Origin: Arcicella aurantiaca
Lineage (GTDB): Bacteria; Bacteroidota; Bacteroidia; Cytophagales; Spirosomataceae
Assembly: GCF_003148625.1 (NCBI RefSeq)
Contig: NZ_QGGO01000021.1
Span: forward strand, 31,842 to 95,841
Direction of reading: 5' to 3'
Length of the DNA stretch: 64,000 nt
Part shown: piece by piece, positions 25,024 to 33,952 of the stretch
How the letters are laid out: each line of letters starts with the position of its first letter
Numbering within the stretch: position 1 is the stretch's first letter
Position numbers and translations under genes: made by a program
Notes under the pieces: model-generated
Seen by the model: the letters and a program-made list of their open reading frames with translations, nothing else
What the model was told of the DNA's origin: nothing
Database searches by the model: none

Positions 25024-27954
25024 TACCAATGCTTCAAACAAAATCTCGACAGCGTGTTTAGCAGTACGCCCAGTTCCATCGTGAATTTGGTGACGGCAAC
25101 TCGTTCCCGAAGCAGCAATAATTACGTCATCAGCCTGTTGGCGAATTGTTGGGAAAAGTACCAATTCTCCTACTTGGTTTGATAAGTCAAAATGCTCTTT
25201 TTCGTATCCAAAAGAACCAGCCATTCCACAACAACCAGATGGAATAATTTGAACTTCGTAATTGCTTGGTAATGAAAGACTTTTCTTGGCAGGGACTAAA
25301 CTTGAAAGCGATTTTTGCTGACAATGTCCATGTAATTTTACCAAACGTTTTTCAGTTGTAAAGGCACTTTTTGCAATACGTTTTGCATCAATTTCTTTAG
25401 CAATAAATTCTTCCATCATGAAGACATTTTGGGCTAATTTCTTCGCATCTTCTAATAAATTTTCATCTACTAAATCAGGATATTCATCACGGAAAGTTAA
25501 GATTGCCGAAGGTTCAATTCCGACTAAAGGAATATCTTCCGAAACCACATTTCTCAATAAACTCACATTCTGATTTGCCAATTTTTTAGCATCATTCAAA
25601 AGCCCTTTTGATAATTGCGGACGACCTGACTCTACGTGATTTGGTACGATGACTTCGTAACCCAAACGGTTCAGTAATTTCACCGCAGTCATACCGATTT
25701 CTACGTCATTATAATTAGTAAATTCATCTACAAAAAGATATACTTTTCTTTGCGTTTTTGTGCCTTCGTGGCTCTTAAACCAATTTTTAAATGTTTTCTT
25801 TGCCAATAGAGGCATCGTTCTGTCAGGGTGAAAACCAACGATATTATTAGCAATTTTACGTAATGCAGGCGTATCAAAAACTAAATTGTAAGCCCAAGGA
25901 ATGTATGAAAATAAGCCAGATAATTTAGAAAAATTCCCTACCAAACGACTTCTAATTGGTACACCATTTTCTTTATAATATTGGTGTAAAAATTCCATTT
26001 TCAATTTAGCAACATCCACATTCGACGGACAATCTGATTTACAACCTTTACAAGCCAAACATAAATCAAAAACTTCCTTGATTTCTTCGTGATTAAAACG
26101 GTTCGCTTTATCAGAATGTGTCAAGAATTCTCTCAAAATATTAGCTCTTGCACGAGTAGTTTCCTTTTCATTACGAGTAGCCATATAAGACGGACACATC
26201 GTTCCACCCGAAAGGTGCGTTTTACGGCAATCGCCTGAACCATTACACTGTTCGGCGTGCTGTAAAATATTTTGGTCGGTAAAGCGGAAAGTTGTCTCAA
26301 AATCAGGGGTTTGTTGCCCTGGCGTGTAACGCAAAAACGTATCCATTGGAGGCGTATCAACCACCTTATTTGGGTTGAAAATATTATACGGGTCCCAAAT
26401 ACGTTTCACCTCTTTCATCAAACCATAATTGTGTTCACCAACCATTTGCTTGATAAATTCACCACGTAAGCGTCCGTCACCATGCTCTCCAGAAAGTGAA
26501 CCGTTAAATTTCTTAACCAAAGTCGCAATTTCTTCAGCAATTAATCTAAACTGTTTATTTCCCTCAACAGTCTTTAAATTAATGATTGGACGAAGGTGGA
26601 TTTCTCCCGAACCTGCATGAGCATAATGCACACAGTAGAGATTATTTTTATCTAAAATTTCATTGAATTCACGGATGAAATCAGGTAAATCATTCACATC
26701 AACGGCAGTATCTTCAATTACAGCTACTGCTTTTTCATCACCAGGAAGATTTGAAAGTAGTCCCAAACCTGCTTTACGCAAATCCCAAACCTTTTTGGTA
26801 TCAGCACCATAAACCACAGGAAAATGATAGCCTAAGCCAGCAGCACGCATTTCTGCTTCCATCGCAATAGCTTTGGCTTCAATTTCTGCATGAGAAGTTC
26901 CACGCAATTCAACCACCAAAATTGCACCAGGGTCACCTTGCACAAAGAAACGATTTTGGCTATGTTCTTTATTGGCTTTGGTGCATTCCAAAATATAATG
27001 GTCCATCAATTCAGAAGCCGACGGTTTATATTTCAAGGCAATTAAGTTTGCTCTTAAAGATTCATCAACGGTATTAAAATGCCCACAAACCAACCCAATT
27101 TCTGGCGGAGGCATATCATTTACGTGTAATTTTATTTCAGTCAAGAAACAAAGCGTACCTTCCGACCCTGAGATTAATTCACAGAAATTAAACGGTTTTC
27201 CTCCTTCTGTAAATGGCTCGCAGTTTAGTAGCATATCCAAAGCATAACCTGTATTTCGTCTTTCAATGGTTGGTTTTGGAAACTCTTTACGGATTTCAGC
27301 TTGGTTTTCTGGTTTAATCAAGATATTATTCATTTCTCGATAAATCTTTTCAGAAAGTGTGGCTGTTCCATTTTTCTTTTCAGCACTTGCCAATAAATCA
27401 GCTAAGTTCTGAGAAGCATGGCTTTTAAATTCAACTTCAGAACCGTCTGCTAAAATTCCTTTTACCTCCATTACGTGTTCACGAGTTGAACCATAAACTA
27501 CCGAATTTGAGCCACATGAATTATTACCAACCATTCCGCCAATCATGGCACGGTTTGCGGTAGAAGTTTCAGGCCCAAAGAATAATCCATGTTTCTTCAA
27601 CTCCATATTTAGCACATCACGCACCACTCCGGGTTGAACACGTACCCAATGTTCTTCTTTATTTACTTCTAAAATTTTGGTAAAATTTTTAGAAACGTCA
27701 ACCACAATTCCATTGCCTACCACTTGCCCTGCCAAGGACGTTCCCGCAGTTCTTGGAATAATGGACGAGCCATTTTCACGAGCAAAGTTGATTAATGTTT
27801 TAATATCATTAATCGTTTTTGGAATAGCCACAGCAGTAGGCATTTCACGATATGCTGAAGCGTCTGTGGCATAAAGAGTTCTCATTACTGTATCGTAATG
27901 GAGTTCACCCTCTAATTTCGTGGCAAGTTGAGCGAGTAAATTGTGATTGGTCAT
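25021..27954 (-). CDS. FAD-linked oxidase / 4Fe-4S fusion dehydrogenase (YdiJ-like, D-2-hydroxy acid)
   Basis: The 977-residue protein combines an N-terminal VAO-type FAD domain (PRTAGTSLAGQVVGNGIVVD, GGMVGNNSCGSNSVVYGSTR), a C-terminal FAD-oxidase cap with SGEHGDGRLRGEF, and ferredoxin-like clusters (CNGSGDCRK with MCPSY; CLACKGCKSDCPSNVD). It ends in a CCG-type domain (HGHCQQKS and SGCCGMAGSFG). It is a GlcD-GlcF fusion of the YdiJ type, whose E. coli member oxidises D-2-hydroxyglutarate; D-lactate and glycolate are alternatives. It is soluble or membrane-peripheral and should feed electrons to the quinone pool. It may share a transcript with the Crp-like gene downstream. Confidence 0.92.
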   Translation of the reverse strand: MTNHNLLAQLATKLEGELHYDTVMRTLYATDASAYREMPTAVAIPKTINDIKTLINFARENGSSIIPRTAGTSLAGQVVGNGIVVDVSKNFTKILEVNKEEHWVRVQPGVVRDVLNMELKKHGLFFGPETSTANRAMIGGMVGNNSCGSNSVVYGSTREHVMEVKGILADGSEVEFKSHASQNLADLLASAEKKNGTATLSEKIYREMNNILIKPENQAEIRKEFPKPTIERRNTGYALDMLLNCEPFTEGGKPFNFCELISGSEGTLCFLTEIKLHVNDMPPPEIGLVCGHFNTVDESLRANLIALKYKPSASELMDHYILECTKANKEHSQNRFFVQGDPGAILVVELRGTSHAEIEAKAIAMEAEMRAAGLGYHFPVVYGADTKKVWDLRKAGLGLLSNLPGDEKAVAVIEDTAVDVNDLPDFIREFNEILDKNNLYCVHYAHAGSGEIHLRPIINLKTVEGNKQFRLIAEEIATLVKKFNGSLSGEHGDGRLRGEFIKQMVGEHNYGLMKEVKRIWDPYNIFNPNKVVDTPPMDTFLRYTPGQQTPDFETTFRFTDQNILQHAEQCNGSGDCRKTHLSGGTMCPSYMATRNEKETTRARANILREFLTHSDKANRFNHEEIKEVFDLCLACKGCKSDCPSNVDVAKLKMEFLHQYYKENGVPIRSRLVGNFSKLSGLFSYIPWAYNLVFDTPALRKIANNIVGFHPDRTMPLLAKKTFKNWFKSHEGTKTQRKVYLFVDEFTNYNDVEIGMTAVKLLNRLGYEVIVPNHVESGRPQLSKGLLNDAKKLANQNVSLLRNVVSEDIPLVGIEPSAILTFRDEYPDLVDENLLEDAKKLAQNVFMMEEFIAKEIDAKRIAKSAFTTEKRLVKLHGHCQQKSLSSLVPAKKSLSLPSNYEVQIIPSGCCGMAGSFGYEKEHFDLSNQVGELVLFPTIRQQADDVIIAASGTSCRHQIHDGTGRTAKHAVEILFEALV

Positions 27955-28486
27955 TTTGGATTATACTAAGAATTATATTGCGTTTCTAAGTTCTACTTTT
28001 ACACATCAAAATTACCAATAATTTTAATCTGATGTTGCTATAAATATTTTTTAAGGTAGTTTATGTTGGAATAGTGCAATAAAATAAAAATATAGGACAG
28101 GTAATTTTGTGCCATTATTCATCAAAAACGCTGATTATTCACACTTTTGCAAACTTTTGCAAACACTATTCTAATATGTGCTAAACTTTGCAAAAGCAAA
28201 TTAAATACAATTTCTTACATTCTGTTGTTGATATAGCAAATAAAATTTTTTCAAAAAAAAATTGAATTATAGAAATTTTCTTTTCTACTTTGCATTACAT
28301 TTTTATAACAATTTCATATTTAGTCTCTCAAAAATACTATTTGCCTAATCCATCACGTATAATTCTTCTTTTAGTAATTAGGCTATGTATTGATGTAATT
28401 ATTATTTATTTACTCTAATTATTTGGAGTCAAATATGTAATTGTTTAGTGTTTTTCATTAACCATTTCCAATCTTAACAAAACCTT
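27955..28486. other. Divergent regulatory region between YdiJ-like gene and second SusC
   Basis: This 532-bp gap is very AT-rich and holds no gene. Visible are a short direct repeat (cttttgcaaa, twice near 28143-28163) and a candidate promoter at 28262-28292. The remainder gives a leader of about 190 nt before SusC, common for this family. I see no known riboswitch. Confidence 0.5.
28262..28292 (+). promoter_or_regulatory. Candidate promoter of the second SusC/SusD operon
   Basis: TTG (28262-28264), 21 bp, then TACTTTG (28286-28292), followed by GCAT. The -7 element has one base fewer between TA and TTTG than consensus. Confidence 0.4.
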
Positions 28487-31400
28487 ATGAATAATCATTT
28501 TTACAGATGGTTCGGTCGCTCAGTGCGACAGGGTGTAGCATCAAAGTCTCTTTTGAAGACTGCTTTGATGGCTATCACTATGCTTGTGTCTATAAGCATG
28601 TATGCTCAAGACAAAACAGTTTCGGGTAAAGTAACTGATAAAGGAGACGGTTCGGGTATGCCTGGTGTTTCTATTTCAGTAAAAGGTTCAAACAAAGGTA
28701 CTCAAACGGATATCAATGGTGCATACAAAATTGCTGCTCCAGCTAATGCTACTTTAGTTTTCTCTTTTGTTGGTTATGCAAAACAAGAGATTGCAGTTGG
28801 TACTCGTTCTGAATTAAATGTAACTTTAGTATCAGAAAATAAAGCTCTTGACGAAGTTGTTGTTGTTGGTTATGGTACTACTACCAGAAAAGACGCAACA
28901 GGTGGTGTTACTTCTTTAACTGCTAAGGACTTTAACCAAGGGGTTATCGCTTCTCCAGAGCAATTATTACAAGGTCGTGCTGCGGGTGTTCAAATGACTC
29001 CTAACAGTGGTGAGCCAGGAGCGGGTATTAACATCCGTATTCGTGGTACCACTTCAATCCGTTCAGGAAATGGTCCATTGTACGTAGTAGATGGTATTCC
29101 TTTGGACGGTTCAAGTACTGTTGATGGTGCTGATGGTAGTGCAGGTTTCGGTAACGTTGCTGCTAAAAACCCATTAAACTTTATGAACCCTTCAGATATT
29201 GAAAGTATTTCAGTATTGAAAGATGCTTCTGCTGCTGCTATCTATGGAGCAAGAGGTGCAAACGGTGTAGTTTTAATTACAACTAAAAAAGGAAAATCAG
29301 GTCAAAGTAACTTAAACGTTTCAATCGGTACAAGTATCGCTTCAAACTACAAAAACTATGACGTACTTTCAACAAGTGCATTCTTAACAGAAGCTGCTAA
29401 AGCTGGATTAGATGTTAATAACAAAACAATCAATGCAGGTTCAAGCACTAACTGGCAAGACCAAGTATATCGTACAGCTGTCACTCAAAACTATAACTTG
29501 AGCTATGGTGGTGGAAATGACGTAACTAACTATTTCTTCTCTTTAGGTTATAACGACCAACAAGGAACAGTTAAAGGAACTTCAATGGGAAGAGTTTCAG
29601 CTCGTATCAACGCAACTCACAAGTTATTTGATAACAAAGTGGTTTTAGGTGTTGCTATGACAACTTCTCAAATTAAAGATAAAGGTGCTGCAACAGGTGG
29701 TGACATCGGTTTTGAAGGTAACGTAATCAGTAGAGCTATTCAAACAAACCCTACTTACCCAATTCTTGCGGCTGATGGTTCATACTTTACAAATGGTACT
29801 CCTGCTTTCCGTAACCCAGTTTCTTTATTAGAGCAAATCAATATTGGTGGTAGTACTGCAAGAACTTTGATGAACATCACTGGTACTTGGAACATCACTA
29901 AAGATTTATCTTACAAAGCTAACTTTGGTTTAGATAACTCAAACGGTGTAACAAGAACAAGTGTTCAACCAAATACGCCAGGATTTAGCGTAAACATTCC
30001 AAATAACCAAGGTTATTCAAGAATTGCTAACCGTTATATCACTACTACTACGATTGAACATACTTTGAACTACAAAACTGTTCTTGGTAAATCTAAAATT
30101 GATGCGATTGCTGGTTTCTCTTATCAGAAATTTGAAAACCAAAGTAATTATGTTCAAGCTCTTTACTTTACTTCTCCAGCTGGTTTCGACTTATCTAACA
30201 ACCTTAACTTTGTTGATAATAGCGGTACTCAGAAAGCATTTTCAGGAGGTTCTGCAAAGTCTCAGTTTGACTTACAGTCTTATTTCGGTCGTGTAAACTA
30301 TTCATTCAACGACAAGTATTTATTAACAGGTACTCTTCGTGTTGATGGTTCTTCTAAATTCGGTCTTAACAATAAATATGGTTATTTCCCATCAGTTGGT
30401 GCTGCTTGGCGTTTATCGAATGAGTCATTCATTCCAAAAGAGATTTTCTCTGACTTGAAATTGAGAACTAACTGGGGTATCACAGGTAACCAAGAATTCC
30501 CTACTAATACTTCATTGGCTACTTATGCTCCTAACTCTGGTGCAGGTGGTATCTCTAAAGAAAACGTACCAAACCCAGACATTAAATGGGAATCTACTAC
30601 TGCTTATGGCGTAGGTCTTGACTTTGGTTTAATGAAAGGAAGATTAACAGGTACAGTTGATTACTTCAACAAAAGTACAAACAACTTGTTATTCCCTTTT
30701 GCTGCACCACAACCAGACGTAGCAACAACAAGATGGGCAAACATTCCTGCTGATATTAGAAACACAGGGGTTGAATTTAGCTTAAACTACCAAATTTTAG
30801 CAGGTACTAAGTTAGGTTGGGATGCAAGTGTTAATACTACTTTCTTGAAAAACGAAGTGGCTAAATTAGACGTTGCTACTATCCAAACAGGTAACTTATA
30901 CGGACAAGGTTTATCAGGTGTATTTATCCAACCAATCACACAAGGATACCCATTATATGGTTTCTTCTTAAATGATTTCAAAGGATATGATTCAAATGGT
31001 AACACAATTTTATCAGCAGAGAAATCATACAAAGGAAGTCCATTCCCTACAATGGTTTGGGGTTTAACTAACAACTTTACTTATGGTTCTTGGAACGCAA
31101 GTCTTTTCATCAACGGTCAGTCAGGTGGTTATATCTATAACAACACTGCAACAGCTGTATTGAACAGAGGTTCATTGAAACAAGGTAACAACGTAACTCC
31201 TTATACATTGTCAAGCACAACAGGTCAGGCTTACGGAGATGCTCCAGTTGCATCAACATTCTATTTAGAGAAATCTGATTTTATCCGTATCTCTAACTTG
31301 TCAATCGGTCACACAGTTAAGTTACCTGCAAACAGCTTTGCTAAATCATTGAATATCTCATTGACTGGTCAAAACTTATTGTTGATTTCTAACTATTCAG

Positions 31401-31534
31401 GTTTAGACCCAGAAATTTCAAACCCTGCTGCGGCAAGAGGTACAGGGGCTAATGCTATTCCTTCTTTGGGTATTGACTATATCTCATATCCAAAAGCAAG
31501 AGCATTTACTTTAGGTATTAGTGCTAATTTCTAA
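28487..31534 (+). CDS. SusC/RagA-family TonB-linked outer-membrane transporter (second pair)
   Basis: The 1,015-residue protein has a long N-region and signal peptide (about 1-41, ending SMYAQ), then the carboxypeptidase-regulatory-like domain (VSGKVTDKGDGSGMPGVSIS). A TonB-box-like EVVVVGYGTTTRKD, a plug domain (INIRIRGTTSI; SISVLKDASAAAIYGARGAN) and a beta barrel ending ISANF follow. The charged pre-signal segment (MNNHFYRWFGRSVRQG) is longer than in the first SusC, and similar extensions occur in this family. It is the outer-membrane channel of the large uptake island, with its SusD partner 121 bp downstream. The VCBS lipoproteins and sugar-porter permease downstream suggest a carbohydrate or glycoconjugate substrate. 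Confidence 0.95.
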   Translation: MNNHFYRWFGRSVRQGVASKSLLKTALMAITMLVSISMYAQDKTVSGKVTDKGDGSGMPGVSISVKGSNKGTQTDINGAYKIAAPANATLVFSFVGYAKQEIAVGTRSELNVTLVSENKALDEVVVVGYGTTTRKDATGGVTSLTAKDFNQGVIASPEQLLQGRAAGVQMTPNSGEPGAGINIRIRGTTSIRSGNGPLYVVDGIPLDGSSTVDGADGSAGFGNVAAKNPLNFMNPSDIESISVLKDASAAAIYGARGANGVVLITTKKGKSGQSNLNVSIGTSIASNYKNYDVLSTSAFLTEAAKAGLDVNNKTINAGSSTNWQDQVYRTAVTQNYNLSYGGGNDVTNYFFSLGYNDQQGTVKGTSMGRVSARINATHKLFDNKVVLGVAMTTSQIKDKGAATGGDIGFEGNVISRAIQTNPTYPILAADGSYFTNGTPAFRNPVSLLEQINIGGSTARTLMNITGTWNITKDLSYKANFGLDNSNGVTRTSVQPNTPGFSVNIPNNQGYSRIANRYITTTTIEHTLNYKTVLGKSKIDAIAGFSYQKFENQSNYVQALYFTSPAGFDLSNNLNFVDNSGTQKAFSGGSAKSQFDLQSYFGRVNYSFNDKYLLTGTLRVDGSSKFGLNNKYGYFPSVGAAWRLSNESFIPKEIFSDLKLRTNWGITGNQEFPTNTSLATYAPNSGAGGISKENVPNPDIKWESTTAYGVGLDFGLMKGRLTGTVDYFNKSTNNLLFPFAAPQPDVATTRWANIPADIRNTGVEFSLNYQILAGTKLGWDASVNTTFLKNEVAKLDVATIQTGNLYGQGLSGVFIQPITQGYPLYGFFLNDFKGYDSNGNTILSAEKSYKGSPFPTMVWGLTNNFTYGSWNASLFINGQSGGYIYNNTATAVLNRGSLKQGNNVTPYTLSSTTGQAYGDAPVASTFYLEKSDFIRISNLSIGHTVKLPANSFAKSLNISLTGQNLLLISNYSGLDPEISNPAAARGTGANAIPSLGIDYISYPKARAFTLGISANF

Positions 31535-31655
31535 TTTTATTTGAATTTTAAAAGAAATTTAAAACCTCATTATTAGACTAATCGTTAATAAATATAATTA
31601 TTGATAGACAATCTATCAGTATTCCATTTTATTAAAAATTATATAAGATATCAAA

Positions 31656-33194
31656 ATGAAGAACATTAATAAAATAGTTATCCCTTCACTAATCACAATA
31701 TTGATGACAGGGACAATTGGATGTAGTAACTTAGATGACGCAGTTCTTGACCGTGTATCTGAAGTTTCATCCGTACAACCAGATTTACAGTTGAAATCTG
31801 CTTACCAAACTTTAGGAACGTTTACTGACCAAGCTGCTATCTACGCTTTGACTGAGCATCCATCTGATGAGATGCAAGGTCCAACAAGAGGTGCTGACTG
31901 GGACGATAACGGTAGATGGAGAAACTTACATACGCACACTTGGACAAACCAAAGTGATGACGTATTGGCTGCTTGGAATAACTTAAACAGAGGTCACGCT
32001 TTAGCAAATGAAGTTTTAGGTAACTCAAAAGCAACTGCTAAACAAAAAGCTGAAGCTAAGTTCATTCGTGCATTCTATATGTATTATACAACTGACTTGT
32101 TTGGTCAAGTTGCGTTTAGAGATTTAGCTAACCCAGGTGCTTTACCAAAAGCATTGAGCCGTAAAGAAGCTGCTGCTCAAATCATTGCTGATTTGAAAGA
32201 AGTTAGCTCACTTTTAGATAATGCTACTGGTTCAAATTCAGGTTTAGCTACTAAAGAAGCTGCTGCTTTCCTTTTAGCTAAAACATATTTGAACAACGGT
32301 GTATTTACGCAAGACCCAAATGCCGCAGCAGGTCCATTTACTTTTGCTGCTGCTGATATGGATGCTGTGGTTTCAAATGCTGATGTTATCATTAACTCTG
32401 GTAAATTCTCTTTATCAAGTAACTATTTTGATAACTTCCACTATGATAACACTTCGAAATCAAAAGAGTTAATCTTTGTTATTCCAAATGAGAAAGGTGC
32501 AAGTAATAACAATGGTTCTTCTCCAAGAAACCGTTATTATATGACAACCCACTACAACCAAACTCCATCAGGTTGGAACGGATTTACAACTTTAGCAGAC
32601 TTCTATAATAGTTTTGATAAAGCTGATAGTCGTGTTGGTGCATCAATTCCAGGTGTAACAGATGTGAAAGGTTTACGTGCAGGTTTCTTAATTGGTCAAC
32701 AATATGGAGCAGGTGGTGTAGCTTTAACAGATAGAACTGGTAAGCCATTAGTATTTACTTCAGCAATTGACATTAAAAATGCTAATGAAACTGAAGGTGT
32801 ACGTGTAATTAAGTATATCCCAGATTTATCTGATATTGATTCTCCGGGTAATGACTATGTATTCTTCCGTTATGCTGACGTATTATTAATGAAAGCTGAA
32901 GCATTGTACAGAAAAGATAAAACTTCTGCTGCTGCTTTGACAATCATCAATAACTTGAGAGTTGCTCGTGGAACAAAAGCTTTAACTGCTTTAACAGATG
33001 CTGACATCTTAGCTGAACGTGGACGTGAAATGTATTGGGAAGGTTGGAGAAGAAATGACCAAATCCGTTTTGGTACATTCTCAGCTCCTGTACAAAACCG
33101 TACTGCTGCATCTCCAGCTTACCGTGTTGTATTCCCTATTCCACAAAGAGAATTGGAAATCAATCCAAACTTGAAGCAAAACGTTGGTTATTAA
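31656..33194 (+). CDS. SusD/RagB-family nutrient-binding lipoprotein (second pair)
   Basis: The 512-residue lipoprotein has a signal peptide with lipobox TIGC (Cys about residue 23). The SusD fold follows: an N-terminal TPR-like part with AEAKFIRAFYMYYTTDLFGQ, and a C-terminal RagB/SusD part with FFRYADVLLMKAEALYRKD and ILAERGREMYWEGWRRNDQIRFG. Near the end, FPIPQRELEINPNLKQN matches the family close. It should cap the SusC barrel on the cell surface and bind substrate. It lacks close sequence similarity to the first SusD, so the two pairs probably take different substrates. A strong terminator follows at 33220-33255. Confidence 0.95.
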   Translation: MKNINKIVIPSLITILMTGTIGCSNLDDAVLDRVSEVSSVQPDLQLKSAYQTLGTFTDQAAIYALTEHPSDEMQGPTRGADWDDNGRWRNLHTHTWTNQSDDVLAAWNNLNRGHALANEVLGNSKATAKQKAEAKFIRAFYMYYTTDLFGQVAFRDLANPGALPKALSRKEAAAQIIADLKEVSSLLDNATGSNSGLATKEAAAFLLAKTYLNNGVFTQDPNAAAGPFTFAAADMDAVVSNADVIINSGKFSLSSNYFDNFHYDNTSKSKELIFVIPNEKGASNNNGSSPRNRYYMTTHYNQTPSGWNGFTTLADFYNSFDKADSRVGASIPGVTDVKGLRAGFLIGQQYGAGGVALTDRTGKPLVFTSAIDIKNANETEGVRVIKYIPDLSDIDSPGNDYVFFRYADVLLMKAEALYRKDKTSAAALTIINNLRVARGTKALTALTDADILAERGREMYWEGWRRNDQIRFGTFSAPVQNRTAASPAYRVVFPIPQRELEINPNLKQNVGY

Positions 33195-33219
33195 TCAATA
33201 ATCATTTGCAACATATTCA

Positions 33220-33255
33220 ATCAAAAAATGCTCGTTTTAACGGGCATTTTTTGAT
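33220..33255 (+). terminator. Rho-independent terminator after the second SusD
   Basis: A stem of about 16 bp (33220-33236 with 33239-33255, one G-T pair) is flanked by A- and T-runs, 25 bp after the stop. Confidence 0.87.
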
Positions 33256-33297
33256 TAAACATAAAACGTTTCCCAATTAACATAAAACAGTAAAAAA

Positions 33298-33903
33298 ATG
33301 AAGAAGTGCCTTAGTTTATCTTTCCAATATTTCGCAATATTAGCAATGATAAGTTTTTGTACTGCTTGTTCATCTACAGAGAAAGAGCAGGAGGAAATGT
33401 GCGAAAAGGTTTATCAGTCTTTGAAGGATAATCAATCTAAAATTATTATTAAAATGAATGGAGAAAAGTTCTACAAAGAGGAAAGTATTTTTGGAGGACA
33501 TTTAGAAATTCTGGAAAAAAACGTAACAATCAGCTATTATGACCAATTTGACAGTAATGTGATGATTCATTTTGGTGGAAATAAATGGTATGCTGCAAGA
33601 CCGATACGAGTGCCTGTTATGTTAGAAAGTGGATATTCTTCAAATGTGATGATTGGAAGAATGAAAAATAAGGCAAAAAAATTGGGTGAAGGTTATTTGA
33701 TGGCATCTGGATTTTTAACTATGAAGTCATTCACGAAAGATAAAATAATTATGATGATTGAAGGTAAGGCAAAAAAATATCCTAAAGTTGATGAAACAAG
33801 CCCATCTTATGATGTAAAAGGATATTTTATTAGCAAAAGACCTAAAATTGATTATTTAACAGTTGATGAAAAAGCTGCTTTTTACGATAAAGTTGAAAAA
33901 TAA
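33298..33903 (+). CDS. Lipoprotein of unknown function
   Basis: The 201-residue protein starts with a lipoprotein signal (SFCTAC lipobox, Cys about residue 25), followed by a mixed alpha/beta domain with no recognised motif. Segments such as NVTISYYDQFDSNVMIHFGG and KDKIIMMIEGKAKKY suggest a beta-sandwich or lipocalin-like fold, but this is only an impression. It lies between the SusD terminator and the TonB receptor, 49 bp before the latter, and is likely the first gene of the TonB-receptor/DUF4249 operon. No Cys beyond the lipobox region looks catalytic. I do not assign a function. Confidence 0.75.
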   Translation: MKKCLSLSFQYFAILAMISFCTACSSTEKEQEEMCEKVYQSLKDNQSKIIIKMNGEKFYKEESIFGGHLEILEKNVTISYYDQFDSNVMIHFGGNKWYAARPIRVPVMLESGYSSNVMIGRMKNKAKKLGEGYLMASGFLTMKSFTKDKIIMMIEGKAKKYPKVDETSPSYDVKGYFISKRPKIDYLTVDEKAAFYDKVEK

Positions 33904-33952
33904 AAATTAATGAAATGGTAGTTTAGACCTATTTCCCATTAAAAAAGAAAAG

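Noticed and set aside
28143..28163. Direct repeat cttttgcaaa before the second SusC as an operator
   Set aside because: Two short AT-rich copies in an AT-rich gap, more than 100 bp upstream of the likely promoter; not enough to support a site.
30787..31074. 95-residue minus-strand frame inside the second SusC, and similar frames inside SusC 1 (10997-11314) and the VCBS genes (43087-43356, 46071-46385)
   Set aside because: All are antisense to well-supported genes with codon-position bias and have no recognisable domains.
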